NCBI GenBank assembly: GCA_018622675.1
Contig: CP076020.1
Span: 744,001 to 808,000 of the forward strand
Length of the DNA stretch: 64,000 nt
Source of the DNA: Mycoplasmatota bacterium
GTDB taxonomy: Bacteria > Bacillota_I > Bacilli_A > Izemoplasmatales > Hujiaoplasmataceae
Direction of reading: 5' to 3'
Made by a program: the position numbers and the translations under genes. A model generated the notes under the pieces. That model searched no databases, was not told where the DNA came from, and saw nothing but the letters and a program-made list of their open reading frames with translations. Shown here piece by piece: positions 35,858-47,500 of this stretch (the first letter of the stretch is position 1; each line of letters opens with the position of its first letter).

Positions 35858-36684
35858 TAGCGATTTTGCAGATATTGGTTACATTATCACTGACAATTGT
35901 TTATACCGTGATAATGATAGATTTTGATGCGTTTATCGATATTTTAAAGGTATTGGCATTCTATTTAACTATAAATATTGCATATATATTGTTAATAGTC
36001 ATACTATTTGTTTTAATAGTATTATTCACACAAAGAGTAAAAAAAGATGCTTTATGGAAACACCAACTTTTGATGGCGTTTTCTAAATATTTCTTTTCTA
36101 GTTTATTAAGAGTAAAACCTATTGTAAGTGGTCAGGAAAATCTACCTACAAATAATCACTTTGTTTTATATTCAAATCATATTGAATACAATGACCCATT
36201 TTACATCAAACAATATTATAATCACACTTCATTGAGTTTTGTTTCTAAAGAAGTTCTATTTAAGTATCCAATCTTAAAGAATTTATTATTAGGTATTGGT
36301 TGTATACCGATAGGTAGATTGGCTGACAGAAAATCTCTGGAAGCAATTTTAGAAACAATAAAGGTTGTTAAAGCTGGTCAACCAATGGGTATTTTCCCAG
36401 AAGGTAAAAGATCATATTCTAATCAGATGAATGCTTTTAAACCTGGTGCCTTTAAGGTTGCTCAAAAAGCTAAAGCTGATATAAGTCTGGTAGCCTTATA
36501 CAATTTCCATGAAATCAATAGAAAAAAACTTAGAATAAAAAAAGTAAAAGTATATATAAGCATTTTACCTTTAATTAAATTTGAAGATATTAAAGACTTA
36601 GATACAGTGACCATTAGTAATATGGCATTTGAAAAAATAAATGAAGAATTAGATCAATATAAAAATAAATTTGACAAATCATAG
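35854..36684 (+). CDS. plsC: 1-acyl-glycerol-3-phosphate acyltransferase (PlsC-like)
   Basis: PlsC transfers an acyl chain to lysophosphatidic acid to form phosphatidic acid. The 276-residue protein has two N-terminal membrane segments (about 6-24 and 35-58), then the HX4D motif in SNHIEYNDPF (H109, D114) and the substrate-binding FPEGKRS. It is longer at the N-terminus than minimal PlsC. The start overlaps the folA stop (ATGA). An alternative is a related glycolipid acyltransferase. Confidence 0.9.
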   Translation: MIAILQILVTLSLTIVYTVIMIDFDAFIDILKVLAFYLTINIAYILLIVILFVLIVLFTQRVKKDALWKHQLLMAFSKYFFSSLLRVKPIVSGQENLPTNNHFVLYSNHIEYNDPFYIKQYYNHTSLSFVSKEVLFKYPILKNLLLGIGCIPIGRLADRKSLEAILETIKVVKAGQPMGIFPEGKRSYSNQMNAFKPGAFKVAQKAKADISLVALYNFHEINRKKLRIKKVKVYISILPLIKFEDIKDLDTVTISNMAFEKINEELDQYKNKFDKS

Positions 36685-36692
36685 GAGAGCGT

Positions 36693-37241
36693 ATGTATTT
36701 TAAATTATTTTGGACCTTTTTTAAGATAGGTTTATTTACCTTTGGTGGGGGATACGCAATGATACCTTTTATCCATAAATTTGGAGTGGATAAAAATAAA
36801 TGGATTACAGAATCAGAGTTCATGGATATTATTGCAATAGCTGAGTCAACACCAGGGCCAATTGCTATTAACTCAGCTACATATATAGGCCATAAAGTTA
36901 AGGGGATAAGAGGTAGTGCAGCAGCAACATTGGGTGTTTCATTACCGTCTTTTATCATCATTATATTAATAGCTGCGTTTTTTATGCAATTTAAGAGTAA
37001 TGTTCATGTCGAATATGCTTTCCAAGGCATTAGAATTGGTGTTGCGATTTTAGTGATTAACGCTGCGGTTAGAATGTTTAGAAAACTTGATAAAACATGG
37101 TTTTCATACATTTTAATATCTATAGGTTTTGGATTGTTGATTTTTGACTTATTATCAGTCATTTATGCAATTATTATTGGTGGATCTATTGGTATAATTA
37201 CGCAAATTTTGAAAGTTCGAGGTGAAGAAAATGTTGATTAA
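36693..37241 (+). CDS. chrA: Chromate transporter-family protein, half 1
   Basis: This 182-residue CHR-domain membrane protein has the signature FKIGLFTFGGGYAMIPFI and AIAESTPGPIAINSATYIG near the N-terminus and about five hydrophobic segments. It is a single-domain form. It overlaps a second CHR gene by 11 nt; the two halves together equal one long ChrA. The family moves chromate or sulfate-like oxyanions, but the substrate in such operons is often untested. AGGAG lies upstream. It follows plsC after 8 nt. Confidence 0.92.
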   Translation: MYFKLFWTFFKIGLFTFGGGYAMIPFIHKFGVDKNKWITESEFMDIIAIAESTPGPIAINSATYIGHKVKGIRGSAAATLGVSLPSFIIIILIAAFFMQFKSNVHVEYAFQGIRIGVAILVINAAVRMFRKLDKTWFSYILISIGFGLLIFDLLSVIYAIIIGGSIGIITQILKVRGEENVD

Positions 37242-37803
37242 ACTACTCGAATTATTTATAACATTTTTTAAGATAGGTGTCTTTACTTTTGGTGGTGGTT
37301 ATGCAATGATACCACTCATAACAGACGAAGTAATAGCCAAAGGTTGGGAAACAAAAGATACTTTAATTGATTTTATTGCAATTGCTGAATCAACTCCTGG
37401 ACCATTCGCTATTAATATTTCTACATTTATAGGCTATGAGCAACAAGGTATATTTGGTGCTATGTTTGCAACCTTAGGTGTGATTCTACCATCTTTTATT
37501 ATTATTGTAATTATTGCTAAAATATTTAACAAATTTGCTGATAACAAATATGTTATAGGATTTCTAAATGGTGCAAAACCAATCATTGTTGGGGTAATTT
37601 TTTCTGTAGGAATTGATTTTGTTTTATCTAGTGTTTTTAAAATAAAAGAAATAACATTTATCTCGGATATTATCCTTGATTGGAAAACGATACTGATTTT
37701 TGTTATCGTATTTGTATTAACCAAGGTTAAAGAAAGAATGCATCCTATATTCATAGTTGTTTTATCTGGTTTGTTAGGATATATATTATTTGGAATTTTA
37801 TAA
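37231..37803 (+). CDS. chrA: Chromate transporter-family protein, half 2
   Basis: This second 190-residue CHR domain has the same signature FFKIGVFTFGGGYAMIPLI and AIAESTPGPFAINISTFIG, and about five membrane helices. ATG 37231 is preferred, with GAGGTG upstream; the GTG nine bases earlier lies within that SD. It overlaps the first half. Short CHR pairs usually insert in opposite orientation and work as a heterodimer. The next gene follows after 15 nt. Confidence 0.92.
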   Translation: MLIKLLELFITFFKIGVFTFGGGYAMIPLITDEVIAKGWETKDTLIDFIAIAESTPGPFAINISTFIGYEQQGIFGAMFATLGVILPSFIIIVIIAKIFNKFADNKYVIGFLNGAKPIIVGVIFSVGIDFVLSSVFKIKEITFISDIILDWKTILIFVIVFVLTKVKERMHPIFIVVLSGLLGYILFGIL

Positions 37804-37818
37804 ATAAAGGAGGAAAAA

Positions 37819-38322
37819 ATGGAATTAAATATTAAAAATACAACAACATATAATAAAGATTTAATCATCAAATATAATAAATATTACTCAAAAAGCTATA
37901 TGAAAAAGAACTTTATCATCATTGGTTTAGTCTCAATTGGTTTTATAATCTATATGTTGATAGAAAGAAATTATGGTTATGCTCTTTTACTAGTAGGTAT
38001 TATGATTGCCTATTATTTATTAACCATATTATTACAAAAATTTACTTTAAAAAGAATGATTTCTAAATCACCTTTAGTTGAGAAGCCTGTAGAACAAAGA
38101 TATTTATTTGAAAAAAACAGTTTTAAAGTATCTAATAATGCTAAAACTTATGAAGTAAACTATGATCATATTAAATCAGCTAAAGAAGGTCAGGAATTCT
38201 TTTTACTTCAATCTTCTCATAACAAATCATATATAATTGATTATAAAGGTTTTGAATCAGAAGAAGATAAGAAAAAGTTAAAAGAGTTCTTTATTATTCG
38301 TTTCAATATGAAATATAAGTAA
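37819..38322 (+). CDS. YcxB-like membrane protein
   Basis: The 167-residue product has an N-terminal cytoplasmic strand-rich stretch, two membrane segments (about residues 34-52 and 56-75), and a C-terminal domain of about 90 residues with YLFEKNSFKVSNNAKTYEVNYDHIKSAKEG. This is the typical layout of YcxB-like proteins. The function is unknown. AAGGAGG precedes the start and a terminator follows, so it is probably the last gene of the thyA operon. Confidence 0.75.
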   Translation: MELNIKNTTTYNKDLIIKYNKYYSKSYMKKNFIIIGLVSIGFIIYMLIERNYGYALLLVGIMIAYYLLTILLQKFTLKRMISKSPLVEKPVEQRYLFEKNSFKVSNNAKTYEVNYDHIKSAKEGQEFFLLQSSHNKSYIIDYKGFESEEDKKKLKEFFIIRFNMKYK

Positions 38323-38333
38323 TATGATAAAAC

Positions 38334-38362
38334 AAGCGCCCTTTAAAAGGCGCTTTTGTTTT
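38334..38362 (+). terminator. Intrinsic terminator after the YcxB-like gene
   Basis: Stem AAGCGCC/GGCGCTT with a CTTTAAAA loop and a T-rich tail. Confidence 0.88.
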
Positions 38363-38371
38363 AGTTTGCTC

Positions 38372-38400
38372 TTTACTTTTTAAATAAGAGTAGTTATAAT
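38372..38400 (+). promoter_or_regulatory. Promoter and possible operator of the TetR-type gene
   Basis: TTTACT (38372-38377) and TATAAT (38395-38400) with a 17-nt spacer. A 10-bp palindrome ACTTATAAGT (38403-38412) lies at the expected start site and could be an autoregulatory operator; it is short, so this is tentative. Confidence 0.6.
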
Positions 38401-38436
38401 AAACTTATAAGTCTAAACTAGGAGGTGAGTCTTATT

Positions 38437-39744
38437 ATGAATAAAGATAAAACTCAACTACTCACTGAAAACAAAGAATTATTTGAAGAGTCTATTAATG
38501 AATTTAGTAGTAAAGCTTATGAAATGGCTTCTGTAAACGAAGTGATTAAAAGAAGTAAATACAATAAAGGAAGCTTTTATTATAGATTTAAAGACAAGAA
38601 TGAATTATATATTGCTTTATTAGATTTTGTCTTTGTACAGCAAATTGATTTGTTTAAAAAATCTGGGTTTTCACTGCAAACAAGTAATAACCCACATGAT
38701 GTTTTAGTTGCTTTGTTTCAGAACTTAGTTGATTTATATTTATTTGATAAAAGATATTACAATATAGTGAAGCTTCTTTATAATGAAGAAGAGGACTTTG
38801 TTAAGGAAACATTGTCAACTTCTGTTGGATCATTATATGAACGATTTAAGTTTAAATTAAATAAGATGGATGGTTTGAATATTTCTCAGTTAATTATTAT
38901 TGAATCCCTATATAAAAACTTGCCTATCACTGATATAATTATAGAGAAAATAACCATTAAATCAATTGTTGATCAGGTTATTGGTCATCATGATCCGGTC
39001 ATTAATATGGCCGATAATGAGAATAATGAGGATTTTACTAATATAATTGAAACTCATATTGATAATCAATTTAATTTTATTGTATTAGATGAGAAGTACC
39101 AAGATTTTAATAAGAAGTGGTTTGATATATTAAAAGTATCTCAAAAGATGAATATTTTAAAAAATAAATTGAAATTCAAGGTATTTAGACTTAATTTAAA
39201 TATTAAATCAATTTTAAAGAGATATATGCATAAGCCAATTTTCAATCATTTGGCTATAGAAAAACTTATAAACTCAGAATCTTATGATAAAGTGATGAAG
39301 GATAAGACTTTAAGCAAGATTGCATATGGATTAATCTATGCTATTTTAGACTTAAGAGAATTCATTCTTATTAATCAACCATTGAAATATCTGGATGAAG
39401 AACAAAGAGACATATTGTTTAATGATATTTTACCCATTAACGGTAAATTATCTAAGATTATTTTTATTGATCAATTATTGGTTTTAAACAATAAGAACAT
39501 TGAATATTTTTATTATTACAATGATTTTAATGGAATAAAAAAATATCATATTAGTGATTTTAAAGAAAAATATCACCTTAAAATACATTGTCACTACACT
39601 ATTAATGATCAATATTATCATGTTTATTACAATTCATTTCAATCATTTTTAAGATTTTTTCAAGATAATGATATTAATATCATAAGATTAGATAACATCC
39701 ATGAATTACATATAAGTGATTTAAGAGAGGTTGTTGAGAGCTAA
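38437..39744 (+). CDS. TetR-type regulator fused to a degenerate ABC-ATPase-like domain
   Basis: The 435-residue product is about twice the size of TetR proteins. Residues 1-65 hold a TetR-type helix-turn-helix (MASVNEVIKRSKYNKGSFYY, then RFKDKNELYIAL), and a helical TetR-like ligand domain continues to about 190. From about 210 to 345 the sequence follows an ABC ATPase without its catalytic motifs: LSKIAYGLIYAI (from 292) sits where LSGGQ would be, ILINQP (310-315) replaces the LLLDEP Walker B, and KYLDEEQRD (317-325) looks like the D-loop. No Walker A is visible. ATG 38437 has GGAGGTGAG upstream. The permease gene follows with a one-base overlap. Confidence 0.7.
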   Translation: MNKDKTQLLTENKELFEESINEFSSKAYEMASVNEVIKRSKYNKGSFYYRFKDKNELYIALLDFVFVQQIDLFKKSGFSLQTSNNPHDVLVALFQNLVDLYLFDKRYYNIVKLLYNEEEDFVKETLSTSVGSLYERFKFKLNKMDGLNISQLIIIESLYKNLPITDIIIEKITIKSIVDQVIGHHDPVINMADNENNEDFTNIIETHIDNQFNFIVLDEKYQDFNKKWFDILKVSQKMNILKNKLKFKVFRLNLNIKSILKRYMHKPIFNHLAIEKLINSESYDKVMKDKTLSKIAYGLIYAILDLREFILINQPLKYLDEEQRDILFNDILPINGKLSKIIFIDQLLVLNNKNIEYFYYYNDFNGIKKYHISDFKEKYHLKIHCHYTINDQYYHVYYNSFQSFLRFFQDNDINIIRLDNIHELHISDLREVVES

Positions 39745-40472
39745 TGAAAAAAATTATAGAAACTGTTAAGAATGATTTTTATAATTATAAAAATTACCAT
39801 TTTATTGAGATTATGTTTGTTTTAACGCTCTTTTTTGGATTGTTAATGGGTTTAACTAGTTTTATGCCACCAATTATTTATATTTACATATCTGTTTTTA
39901 TATTACCTATTATTACTTTTTCTGGAAGTCTATTCATTGAAGCTCAACAAAAAACGGTGCTTCCGAGTATATTAAGTGATAGTCATTTTCCTAGTCTTTA
40001 TGCTATAGGGAAAATTTTATCAGCAACCCTTGTTCAATTATTACCAATGGTTTTTTATATCGTTGTGATGACTTTTTCACTAAACATAAGCTTTAATATT
40101 CTTTTATTTATCTTTATATATCTTCTATCAACTATTATTCATATCATTATTGGATTATCACTGTCAATCATTGCTAAGACAACCTATGCCTTATCAATGT
40201 CTTATCTTGTCTATTTAATCGTTTTTTCAATTATTCCAATTTTATATTCTTTTAATTTTTTTGATAGCGATTATGCTTATATACTTATCATATCTCCAGC
40301 ATTTTTGTCTGGTGTTCTCTTTGAATCTGTTGTTAATCAGTATTCCCTGATGGGCGCATGGTTCCATTACGTTTCAGTTAGTTTAATTATAATATACATA
40401 GTAATATTATTTTTATTTGTAATAAAACCTTTTATTGTAGAATATTTAAAAGATAACTATGAAGAGGAATAG
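39744..40472 (+). CDS. ABC-2-type membrane protein (permease)
   Basis: The 242-residue product has six hydrophobic segments and the typical ABC-2 order: a cytoplasmic N-terminal amphipathic stretch, two helices, a polar loop with GSLFIEAQQKTVLPSILSDS at about residues 72-91 (the coupling-helix region), then four more helices and a charged C-terminal tail. It overlaps the TetR-type gene (TAATG). Its only candidate ATPase partner in the operon is the degenerate half of that protein, so either an external ATPase serves it or the unit is non-transporting and acts as a sensor. Confidence 0.8.
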   Translation: MKKIIETVKNDFYNYKNYHFIEIMFVLTLFFGLLMGLTSFMPPIIYIYISVFILPIITFSGSLFIEAQQKTVLPSILSDSHFPSLYAIGKILSATLVQLLPMVFYIVVMTFSLNISFNILLFIFIYLLSTIIHIIIGLSLSIIAKTTYALSMSYLVYLIVFSIIPILYSFNFFDSDYAYILIISPAFLSGVLFESVVNQYSLMGAWFHYVSVSLIIIYIVILFLFVIKPFIVEYLKDNYEEE

Positions 40473-40500
40473 GTAGTTTAAAATTGTTCTGTATATAATA

Positions 40501-40527
40501 AAAACAACTCATCATGAGTTGTTTTTT
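40501..40527. terminator. Bidirectional terminator between the permease and the protease
   Basis: Stem AACAACTC/GAGTTGTT with a 5-nt loop, A-run on the left and T-run on the right, between convergent genes. Confidence 0.88.
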
Positions 40528-40529
40528 CT

Positions 40530-41357
40530 TTATTCTATGATATTGTTTGAAATTAAAAAATTATATAAAACAAAATTCGGAATGGCAAAAGAAGCTACTC
40601 CATCATCATAACCCCAAGTATTAACTCCAATTAAATTTCCATCTACATCAACCAAAGCGCCACCACTAGAGCCATTGAAGATTTCAGCGCTATGTCTTAT
40701 AACGATAAAATCAACGTTTTCAATTTGAGCGATACCTTCGTATTTACCAAAAGAAACTGTATTGGTCAAACTTAATGGATTACCAATTGCGAATACAAGT
40801 TCATCACTTTTAAATCTGTAGTCAAGTCTTTGGGTAATATTTATCATTTCTATTTCAGTTCTATTATTCTTTTCAAATTTAATAACCGCTAAATCCAGTG
40901 ATTCACTAGAAATAACAACAGAAGCAGTTTGAGGTGAACGATCTTCATATGTTTTGACTTCATATGTAGTTGGTCTACCTTCACCATCTATCACATGATG
41001 ATTAGTTATAGCGTAGTAATAAGTATCATCTTCCTGGAAAATAAAACCAGAGCCACTTTTTTTATCGTAGGTGAGATTTTTACTAATAGTGGATGTAATT
41101 GATATATTGGCTTTAATGATGTGAGTTTTTGTTTCCATAAGAATATCATTGTATTCATCTATGTCATCAATGCTGTAAGTATCAGATATATATATTGGAA
41201 GTCTATTAAACTCACTATAATCATAAAAATCACCGCTATATGTTCCTTGAGAAACTGGATTGTTTGTGATTGGTATGAAATATGAACAATTACTTAAGCT
41301 AAGAGATAATAAAATAATAGCTAAGAGATATACTAGTTTTTTTCTATACTTTATCAT
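40530..41357 (-). CDS. Trypsin-like (HtrA-type) serine protease lipoprotein without PDZ domain
   Basis: The 275-residue product has a lipoprotein signal (LSLSNC, Cys24). A chymotrypsin-fold domain starts near residue 85, with the triad His121 (TNHHV), Asp155 (LDLAVIKF) and Ser231 (FNGSSGGALVD). The protein ends right after the protease domain, so it lacks the PDZ domains of HtrA/DegP. It should act outside the membrane on surface or misfolded proteins. The start has AGGTGG upstream. It is transcribed divergently from the giant repeat gene 147 nt away, which makes that surface protein a possible client. This is inference. Confidence 0.92.
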   Translation of the reverse strand: MIKYRKKLVYLLAIILLSLSLSNCSYFIPITNNPVSQGTYSGDFYDYSEFNRLPIYISDTYSIDDIDEYNDILMETKTHIIKANISITSTISKNLTYDKKSGSGFIFQEDDTYYYAITNHHVIDGEGRPTTYEVKTYEDRSPQTASVVISSESLDLAVIKFEKNNRTEIEMINITQRLDYRFKSDELVFAIGNPLSLTNTVSFGKYEGIAQIENVDFIVIRHSAEIFNGSSGGALVDVDGNLIGVNTWGYDDGVASFAIPNFVLYNFLISNNIIE

Positions 41358-41504
41358 AGAAGACCACCTATTAATTTATCAAATTTTTTACTATATAAGA
41401 TTATTATACAATACAATGTGTATATTTTATAGTATTTAAAGCAGTTAATTCTTTTATTATCAAATAAAAAAAGATATAATAATGAATATAAATAGGAGGG
41501 GACT

Positions 41505-44500
41505 ATGGGACTAGATAATATTGATTTTGCTTTATATTTAAATATAACATTTTTTGCAGTACTAGCAATTGGTTTGTTTTTTGGATTATTAAAAGGTTTT
41601 AGGAGATCTCTATATACCTTTGTTATTACTGTCATATTTATTGGGATATTCTTTTTAACAGTTAATTCTATCGTAGCTTACATTTATAAGTTAGAACTTG
41701 GTTTTTTAGGTGGATTGTTAAACAATATTTCAAGTGAACTTAGTCAAACGTCAAGTGTTCAAGAAGCTGTTAGGTTATTTATATTCAATAGCTTAGGTGA
41801 TAATCTAGATAGCAGTCAGACAAATCCTGAGTTTTTAGAATTTATTGATGCCATTGGCACCTTTATTTTAAAAATCGCATACACTTTGATATATTTTACT
41901 GTCATTCAATTTGTTTATCGTTTAATACTATTTATTATTGGTTTATTTATCTTTAGAAAAGGTAGAAGTAAAAATAAAAAAGGCAAAAGAGGTCGTTTAC
42001 TTGGTGGTGTCTTTGGAACTTTAACTGCCGCAATTAATGTATTTGTTTTAATGATTATATTAAGTGGAGTTATTAGTATCAGTGAAAGCTTAGTTTCCTT
42101 ACGGCCTGAAACACAAGCTCAAATAGTAAATTTGGATAATCATTTAAAACCAAATATAACACATATTGACCAAACATTGGTTAAAATAGGGTCACTTCAT
42201 CCTGAAGAAATGGCAGAACAAACGAGTGACTTAGATGAAGCAATCAATTCATTAAATACAATGATAGATGAGTATCATAGCAATATATTCATACAAGGTC
42301 TTAACAGTTTTAAAATTGAAGATGATCTAACGGGGGTAGAAAAGAACCTAGCCATCGTATTATTTGATGAAGTTCTCTCGATTAATTATAAAGAAGAAGA
42401 AATAGCTTTAAGGCAAGACTTAAGAACTTTTACTGAGATTGCAGGGATCTACTTAAATTCTGATTATTATGATACACAGGATTTAGCTGACTTAAGTAGC
42501 CAAGAAGTGAATGATATCTTCTTAACATTGTCTCAATCAAAATTAATAACCACTATCATTCCTATAGGAATAGAAGTGGGAATGGATTATATGGATATAG
42601 ATTATGATGTTACCAAAGAAATGCTATATGAAGATATTAATTGGAAAGATGAAATTTCTCAACTTGGTGTTGTTGCGTCTACAGGATTTATGATTCTTGA
42701 AAATGCAAATGCCTTTGATGAAGAAATCGATTACAAAACTATTAGTTTAGATGGAGATGAAGTAGAAGGACTATTTACAGCTCTATCAGAATCTAAATTA
42801 GTAGAATATGGTGCTTATATTGCCATAGAACCTTTACTAGAAGGTGCTAGCGATACAGTACAGTCAGTTATTACAGTTCCCGAAGATATGGATTGGCAAG
42901 CAGAATTTCAAGCCTTTGGAATGATTGCTAATGAAATACTATCAACTGGATTGACAATTGCTGATTTAGAAAGTGAAAACCAACAAGAATTACTAATGTT
43001 ATTTACTGATGTAGACTTAACCGTTCTACTTAACTCTACATTGACGTCTAACGCTTTAATTAACATATTCTCAGGTCAATCTACACTTGATTTTAATATT
43101 GAATTCCTTGTTATCCCTGATGTTGAAAACATTCAATGGAAAGATACTATTGACGAGTTAACTGGCGATGTTACTCAAGCGGGTGAACTCAGGAATGTTC
43201 TAAGCAGTCTAAACATACTGGTCCAACAATTAGATAAGATCAATATGGATGATTTGAAAATACAAGATTTGTCATCTATAACGGATGCTGAGATTGATGA
43301 GTTGTTTGAATCAGTGATTTTAGTTGCTTCTATTAGTCAGTTAATTACTGACTTACCTACAGGTGATTTTAGCTTAGTTATACCTGACAGGATTTTAGAT
43401 GAAAATGACTATATTATTAAAGATGAAGTCACTAGTATTTTTAAGGCCTTAACAATGGCCGCGAGAGAAATACCTTGTGATGAGGGAAATACAGCATGTG
43501 AAGATATAGGTTTTGATTTAGAAAAAGTTACTCAACTGTCCTCTGATAATATAGATACATTATTTACTTCTGATATATTGTATGCGACCACAGCTACAAT
43601 GTTAAATGATTTTGAAGAATTAATTGTTCCTGAAGATGTTAAAGAGTCTATACTGGTTAATGAGGTGGCTGTTGATTTACCTTCAATCACAGAAATTAAG
43701 AATGCTTTTTCTGCTATAACTGTGATGGGTATTTCAAGTTTTGATGAAATATCAATGAGTGGTGATTTATTGTTAAACTTATCCGTAGACCCTGAAACTG
43801 ATCCAACAACTCTTGATACTGATAAATCGGATAAGATATTTGCTTCTAAGATTTTACATGCTACAATTTCTTATTTTATATTTGATCAATTTGATGAAAC
43901 ATCTTCAAGTTCATCTATTTTAGTTGTTCCATATACTGCTAGTCAAAACTATACAGGATCTGATAACAATCTTGTTCGATATTACGATGATGATGGCGAA
44001 GTTGATTATCTATCTGAAGATGAGTTAACGAACTTGTTAAAAGCAATCTTAGCTCTAGAATTAAATGATTTCTCATCGATTGATACACTCGAGTTTACTA
44101 CAATTATATCAAAAGCTGATGTTTTACTTGAATCTGCTATATTGCATGCAACTATTTCTAAACAAGTTCTTGATTTAGAGAGTACGTCATTAGTTGTACC
44201 TGAAAAAGATGAAAATGATGTTGATTTACTTATCGAAACATCGACTCCAAGTTCAAACATAATTACTTATATTAAAAAAAGTGAATTACTAGCTACTTTA
44301 GATGCTTTAGAAGAACTTGATATTACAAGTTTCGAAAATCTTGAGATAGGTGTTTCTGTTTTAAATAAACTTGCACTAGATAACGACCCAACTTCATTAG
44401 ACACAAATAAGTCTGCAATGATATTTGAATCAAATATTATTCATGCGACTATATCTGATTTTATTGTAAAAGAAGCAGATGGAAGTGAATCAGCAGCTTT

Positions 44501-47500
44501 AGTATTGCCATATTATGCGAGTGTTGATTATCCAGGAACTTCTAGTAATATTGTTAGACTAAGCAATGAAGCTGATGAAGTATACATAACGGTCAATGAA
44601 CTTGATGCCATTATAGCAGCGTTTTTAGTTCTAGGCTTAGAAGATTTCAATGATATAAATAGTTTAGAATTAGATGTTATTTTTGATGAATCTCCAACAC
44701 TATTAGCTTCAGCAGTTCTTCATGCGACCATTTCTAAACAAATTATGGATTTAGGCGAAGGAGAGAATTTAGTAGTTCCGGATTATGATCCTGATGATGT
44801 TTCTTTATATATTGTTAAAGGCACCCTTTCTTCAGAACAAACAACTTATATAAAAAACGATGAAATTAATAATACTTTATCTGCATTAAAAGTTTTAGAA
44901 ATTACTGATTTCAATCAAGTGAAAGTCAATCCTGGTATCATAAAAAAACTTTCAGTTGATGAGATTAGTGATCCAACAACTTTAAGTACTAGTAAAATGA
45001 ATACATTACTATCTTCAAATATTGTTCACGCAACAATCTCAAAAGTTATTAGGGACGCCGCTGAACCCGATGAAGTCACATTAGAAAGCGCCATTGTTAT
45101 ACCAACATATGCTGCTGATGATTATGATTATGGTAGTGATGAGCTAAATTTAACAACTATAGGATCTGATGAATACATCGTTGAAGACGAATTGACAAAT
45201 TTAGTTAGAGCATATTTACTTCTTGAGATAAACGATTTTGATTCAGTTAGTACTCTAGACCTTACTATTATAGCTGACAAAATTGAAATTATTTTGGAAT
45301 CTGCTATTTTCCATGCAACAATATCTAAACAGATTATAGATGCTTCTGAAGTTGATCCGGTTACTTTAAAAAGAGATATTATTGTGCCTTACATAGCAAC
45401 TGATCCATACAGTGGTTCAACAAGTGATAAAGTAAGAGAAAAGATTCGTTCAGTAGATGAATATATTACTAAACTTGAATTGTACGAACTATTTGAGGTA
45501 TTAGAAGTATTAAATATTACAGACTTTAATAATGTTGAAGGTACTTTAACTTTACCTAATATGATTGCTAATCAAGTTGAGATTTTAGAATCTGCTATCT
45601 TACATGCAACTATGTCTGATACAATTTTAGAGGAAGATAGTGCTGGTAATATCATTGTTCCATATAAAGCAACAAGTAACTATTCATTAACAACATCAAA
45701 TGAGGTAAGAACAAGTGTTGAAACAACTTTAGATGATGCCTCTATCCACATCGATCATTATATTTCAAAGCATGAGTTTACAGAATTGTTTGACGCTTTA
45801 ACTGCATTAAGTATTGATGATTTTGCTAATGTGGAAACACAATTGACTTTACCTAATATGATCGCTAATGAAAGTGAAATTTTAGAATCTGCGATTTTAC
45901 ATGCAACGATGTCAGATTCTATACTTGATGAAAGTACATCAGGAAGTATATACGTTCCATATACAGCGACAGATGATTATATTGAAACATCAAGTGATAT
46001 AGTTATTAGAAGTATTGAAACTGTTATTGACACTAACGAATACGTTGACACATACATTGTTAAAGAAGAATTTGGCGCATTATTTGATGCTTTAACAGCT
46101 CTTAGTATCACAGATTTTGATCAAGTACAAACACAACTAACATTAGCAAATATGATTCTTAATAAAGATGCACTGTTAAAATCTGCTATTTTACATGCAA
46201 CAATGTCTAACACTGTCATTGATGAAAATACATTAGGAACTATTATTGTTCCTTATAAGGCTACTAGAGACTATAATGGTACATCTTCATCACTTGTAAG
46301 GGTTGATGTTGAAACTACTTTACTTGATACAAGTACACATATTGATACATTTATCAATAAAAATGAGTTTTCAGAGCTATTTGAAGCTTTAGGTGCATTA
46401 TCAATCACTGATTTCGCGAATATACAAGGTCAATTAACCTTATCTAATATGATTGCTAATAAAGATTCGCTATTAGAGTCAGCAATATTACATGCAACAA
46501 TGTCAGATATTATCATAGATGAATCATCTCCTGATCCTATCACGAGTGAAAGCAATTTAATTTTACCAAATGAAGCTATTGATCATTATATAGGCACTAG
46601 TACTAATCTAGTCAAAGAAGATATTGATACTTTACTTGTCGGGTCCACTCATACAGATCATTATGTATCAATCAATGAATTAAATGAATTATTTGAGGCA
46701 CTTGATGCATTATCAATTACTGATTTTGATACAGTTTCCTCAAGTTTGACAGTTTTAAATATGTTAGCTAATATGACTACATTACTTGAATCAGCAATCT
46801 TACACGCGACTATTTCTGAACAAATATTTGATTTAGATAATGATGGTTTGATAGAAGTACCAAATAAAGATATAGGACAATCAACCATTGTTTTCGATCA
46901 ATTAGAAACGACATCTTATGATGCCTATATAGTAAGAGATGAAATAGGCAATTTATTAGAAGGTCTTGATTTATTAGGCGCTAGTAATATTAGTGGATTT
47001 ACTGGTACTTTAGACATCACAAGTCTAGGTTCAGAAACTGATCAAAATACAGTGCTTGACTCAGCGATATTACATGCAACATTCTCTAAACAGTTAACAA
47101 CAATGAATAGTGAAGTTTTGATTGTCCCTGAGTATAGTCAAGAAGGCGAAACAATAGATTACTTAATTATTGAAGAAGTTGATTCAACGAACTTTATCAT
47201 TAAAACAGAGATCAAATCAATCATTAATGCATTTATTATTCTAGAATTTGATGATGTAGGAAGTGCTACTAGTTTTGATTTAGATAAAGTATTTGCCAAT
47301 CCTGACGTCTTATTAGAATCTTCATCAATCCAAGCAACTATATCTGATAAATTACTTAATGATACTGGAGATGCATTGATTATTCCTGATTTTGATATCA
47401 ATCAAACGCCAGATAAAACGATTAGAATAAATCAAACTAATCTTACATATATAGAGCTGGTTGAATTAAAAGCTATTCTAAGTGGCTTAGAATCACTAGG

